From Sulfurovum sp. (GTDB lineage: Bacteria > Campylobacterota > Campylobacteria > Campylobacterales > Sulfurovaceae), in the NCBI GenBank assembly GCA_026983895.1, contig JALSTF010000099.1, positions 1 through 15,334 of the forward strand: DNA of 15,334 nt. The letters are read 5' to 3'. The notes beneath the pieces are model-generated. The model searched no databases, was not told the origin of the DNA, and saw only the letters and a program-made list of their open reading frames with translations. Position numbers and translations under genes: made by a program. Shown in pieces: positions 13,799 through 15,334 of this stretch (position 1 is the stretch's first letter; each line of letters starts with the position of its first letter).

Positions 13799-15157
13799 AT
13801 GACCCCATTCAATACCCTCACCCAACTGGATAAAGCACTTTTAGACACGCTTGAAGCACTCCAATTCACAACCATGACAGAAATACAGGCACAAAGTATC
13901 GTGCCTGCTCTGGAAGGAAGGGATATTCTTGCCCAGTCCAAAACAGGTTCGGGAAAGACCCTGGCATTTGGTATTCCCGCTGTAGTACAGACAGATATTG
14001 GCAACAACAAGCCACAGACCATGGTCGTTACCCCCACACGCGAATTGGCAGAACAGGTCGCGGGAGAACTAAGAAAGATCGCAGCCTGCAAGCCCAATTT
14101 GAAGATCCTGACACTTTATGGCGGAGTACCGCTCAGGGCACAGGCTGATTCTCTGGCAAAAGGTGCACATATCCTTATCGGAACACCCGGCCGCATACAG
14201 GATCATCTGGCGAAAGGAACACTGACGCTTGAAAATATCCGCACCCTCATACTCGATGAGGCCGATCGTATGCTTGATATGGGATTTCATGATGAGATCA
14301 TGAAAATTGCCTCCAATATGCCCAAACAGAAACAGACCCTGCTCTTTTCCGCAACCTTCCCTCCCAAAATAGAGACTCTGGCAAAAAAACTCTTGAAAAA
14401 TCCTCTGATCATCAAAGTAGACACCCGCCAGGCAGAGGACAAGATCGAAGAGCTTGTGTATGAAACAAAAGACAAATTCAAAACCTTGCTGGCACTTATC
14501 CAATCCTATAAACCCCAATCACTCCTGATCTTCTGCAATACCAAGGCAGAGGTGATCTCCCTGGCCGGCCGCTTACATGAACGCGGACATGCGGTGATCG
14601 ATATTCATGGGGATCTTGAGCAAAAAGAACGCAATGAAGCTGTCATTCTTTTCACGAACCGCTCCAAAAGGATCATGGTCGCGACCGATGTTGCCTCAAG
14701 AGGCCTGGACATTAAAGATATTTCTCTTGTGATCAATTACGACCTCCCTTTTGACAGGGAAGTGTATATTCATCGCATAGGACGTACAGGGCGTGCAGAT
14801 GCCACAGGGCTGGCAATCTCCCTGTATGGGCACAGCGACAGCGAGAAATGCAGCTGGATCACTTTCCAGGCACAAAAAGCAGAAGCCAAAGCATTGCGTA
14901 TAGATGCTTCTTTTAGAATGATGTCACAATTCGATACCATTTGCCTCAACGGCGGGAAAAAAACAAAGCTGCGTGCAGGAGATATACTGGGTACCTTCTG
15001 TAAAGAGATCGGTATCGACAATACACAGATAGGCAAGATCACCATTACCGATACAAAATCCTATGTGGCACTTCACCACACGGTGATCGATCAGGTTTTA
15101 AATGCCTTGAAGCGTGTCAAGATCAAAAAGAAGAAATATATTGCCTGGAAACTCTGA
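13799..15157 (+). CDS. dbpA: DEAD-box ATP-dependent RNA helicase DbpA
   Basis: This 452-aa DEAD-box helicase has Walker A AQSKTGSGKT (45-54), PTRELAEQV, TPGR, DEAD (153-156), SAT (184-186), VATDVASRGLDI and HRIGRTGR (325-332). The C-terminal domain (about 380-452: NGGKKTKLRAGDILG, then GKITITDTKSYVAL, ending RVKIKKKKYIAWKL) is the DbpA RNA-binding fold. In Escherichia coli DbpA that domain binds hairpin 92 of 23S rRNA, which directs the helicase to late 50S assembly. That specific domain is why DbpA is preferred over other DEAD-box proteins. The start is ATG at 13799 with AGGAA nine bases before it. The stop lies 2 bp from the end of the convergent DedA-family gene, and the terminator overlaps both. 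Confidence 0.95.
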   Translation: MTPFNTLTQLDKALLDTLEALQFTTMTEIQAQSIVPALEGRDILAQSKTGSGKTLAFGIPAVVQTDIGNNKPQTMVVTPTRELAEQVAGELRKIAACKPNLKILTLYGGVPLRAQADSLAKGAHILIGTPGRIQDHLAKGTLTLENIRTLILDEADRMLDMGFHDEIMKIASNMPKQKQTLLFSATFPPKIETLAKKLLKNPLIIKVDTRQAEDKIEELVYETKDKFKTLLALIQSYKPQSLLIFCNTKAEVISLAGRLHERGHAVIDIHGDLEQKERNEAVILFTNRSKRIMVATDVASRGLDIKDISLVINYDLPFDREVYIHRIGRTGRADATGLAISLYGHSDSEKCSWITFQAQKAEAKALRIDASFRMMSQFDTICLNGGKKTKLRAGDILGTFCKEIGIDNTQIGKITITDTKSYVALHHTVIDQVLNALKRVKIKKKKYIAWKL

Positions 15158-15189
15158 TACTACTCTCCGAGTATCTCTTTTTTTCTTTT
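15156..15189 (+). terminator. Intrinsic terminator of dbpA, overlapping the dedA 3' end
   Basis: GATACT (15156-15161) pairs with AGTATC (15170-15175); an alternative pairing is TACTC/GAGTA around TCC. A pyrimidine run TCTTTTTTTCTTTT follows (15176-15189). The stem begins inside the dbpA stop codon, and the whole structure is also coding sequence for the end of the convergent gene. Confidence 0.6.
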
Positions 15190-15334
15190 GTAGCGTATGA
15201 TGTAAAAAAGAGTGATGAATACGACTGAAATAAGTGCTATAATGGTAGCCGTATGCAAATATTCGGAGATAAGTGTTTCATTGGAACCAAGCAGATAACC
15301 CAAAGCTACCAATACGACGACCCATATTCCCGCA
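15160..15334 (-). CDS. DedA/VTT-family membrane protein, C-terminal fragment
   Basis: On the minus strand the frame is open from the window edge to TAG at 15160-15162, giving 57 residues. The fragment begins AGIWVVVLVALGYLLGSNE, then has a hydrophobic helix (TIIALISVVFITLFYII) and a lysine/arginine-rich end (RYKRKKEILGE). The W-V-x-GYLLG motif followed by one last helix and a basic tail is the typical C-terminus of DedA (SNARE-associated/VTT) proteins, many of which act in undecaprenyl-phosphate or lipid recycling. The larger N-terminal part lies beyond the window, so the family call rests on the tail only. Confidence 0.65.
   Translation of the reverse strand, partial: AGIWVVVLVALGYLLGSNETLISEYLHTATIIALISVVFITLFYIIRYKRKKEILGE

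Noticed and set aside
1..15334. tRNA, rRNA, phage, defence or toxin-antitoxin genes
   Set aside because: Read on both strands, no tRNA-like cloverleaf sequence, rRNA segment, integrase, transposase, restriction or toxin-antitoxin domain was recognised.

Overview
This window looks like a chromosomal segment of a Campylobacterota (Epsilonproteobacteria) species, most like the Sulfurovum/Sulfurimonas side of the phylum. The reasons are gene content and neighbourhoods: rpe next to dnaQ, and rpmB followed directly by a single-pore potassium channel with an RCK domain, both familiar in Campylobacter/Helicobacter relatives. Promoters also fit, with a good TATAAT box and no obvious -35 box. This is inference from protein families and gene order; no database was searched.

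Layout, left to right. (1) Plus strand: uvrB (missing only its first few codons), then ppk (polyphosphate kinase 1) with its own promoter, then a gamma-carbonic-anhydrase-like hexapeptide protein 9 nt behind ppk. (2) 4751-5255: a 505-bp gene-free stretch packed with inverted repeats, including a complete 266-bp MITE-like element. (3) An EI24/CysZ-type membrane protein (+), convergent with a minus-strand operon rpe-trpF-dnaQ. A large MscS-family channel gene lies upstream of that operon on the same strand. (4) A divergent intergenic region (10428-10700) carrying a second, shortened MITE copy between the promoters of the mscS-type gene and rpmB. (5) Plus strand: rpmB and the potassium channel gene (likely one operon), argJ, a small YdcH/DUF465 protein, and dbpA with a good intrinsic terminator. 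This runs into the 3' end of a minus-strand DedA-family gene cut by the window edge.

The genes are housekeeping: DNA repair and replication (UvrB, DnaQ), polyphosphate, the pentose phosphate/Calvin interconversion step (Rpe), tryptophan and arginine biosynthesis (TrpF, ArgJ), ribosome function (L28, DbpA) and ion/osmotic homeostasis (MscS-type channel, K+ channel). I see no phage, defence island, CRISPR array, toxin-antitoxin pair or transposase, and no new protein-coding system.

The unusual content is non-coding. There are three superimposed small-repeat populations: (a) a MITE family with GGGCACCTCT ends and 4-bp AT-rich target duplications; (b) paired REP-like palindromes carrying a GTAG tetranucleotide, one of which supplies the uvrB stop codon; (c) 7-bp tandem repeats at the 3' ends of two convergent genes, which have become part of both protein C-termini. 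These are the points most worth a second look.
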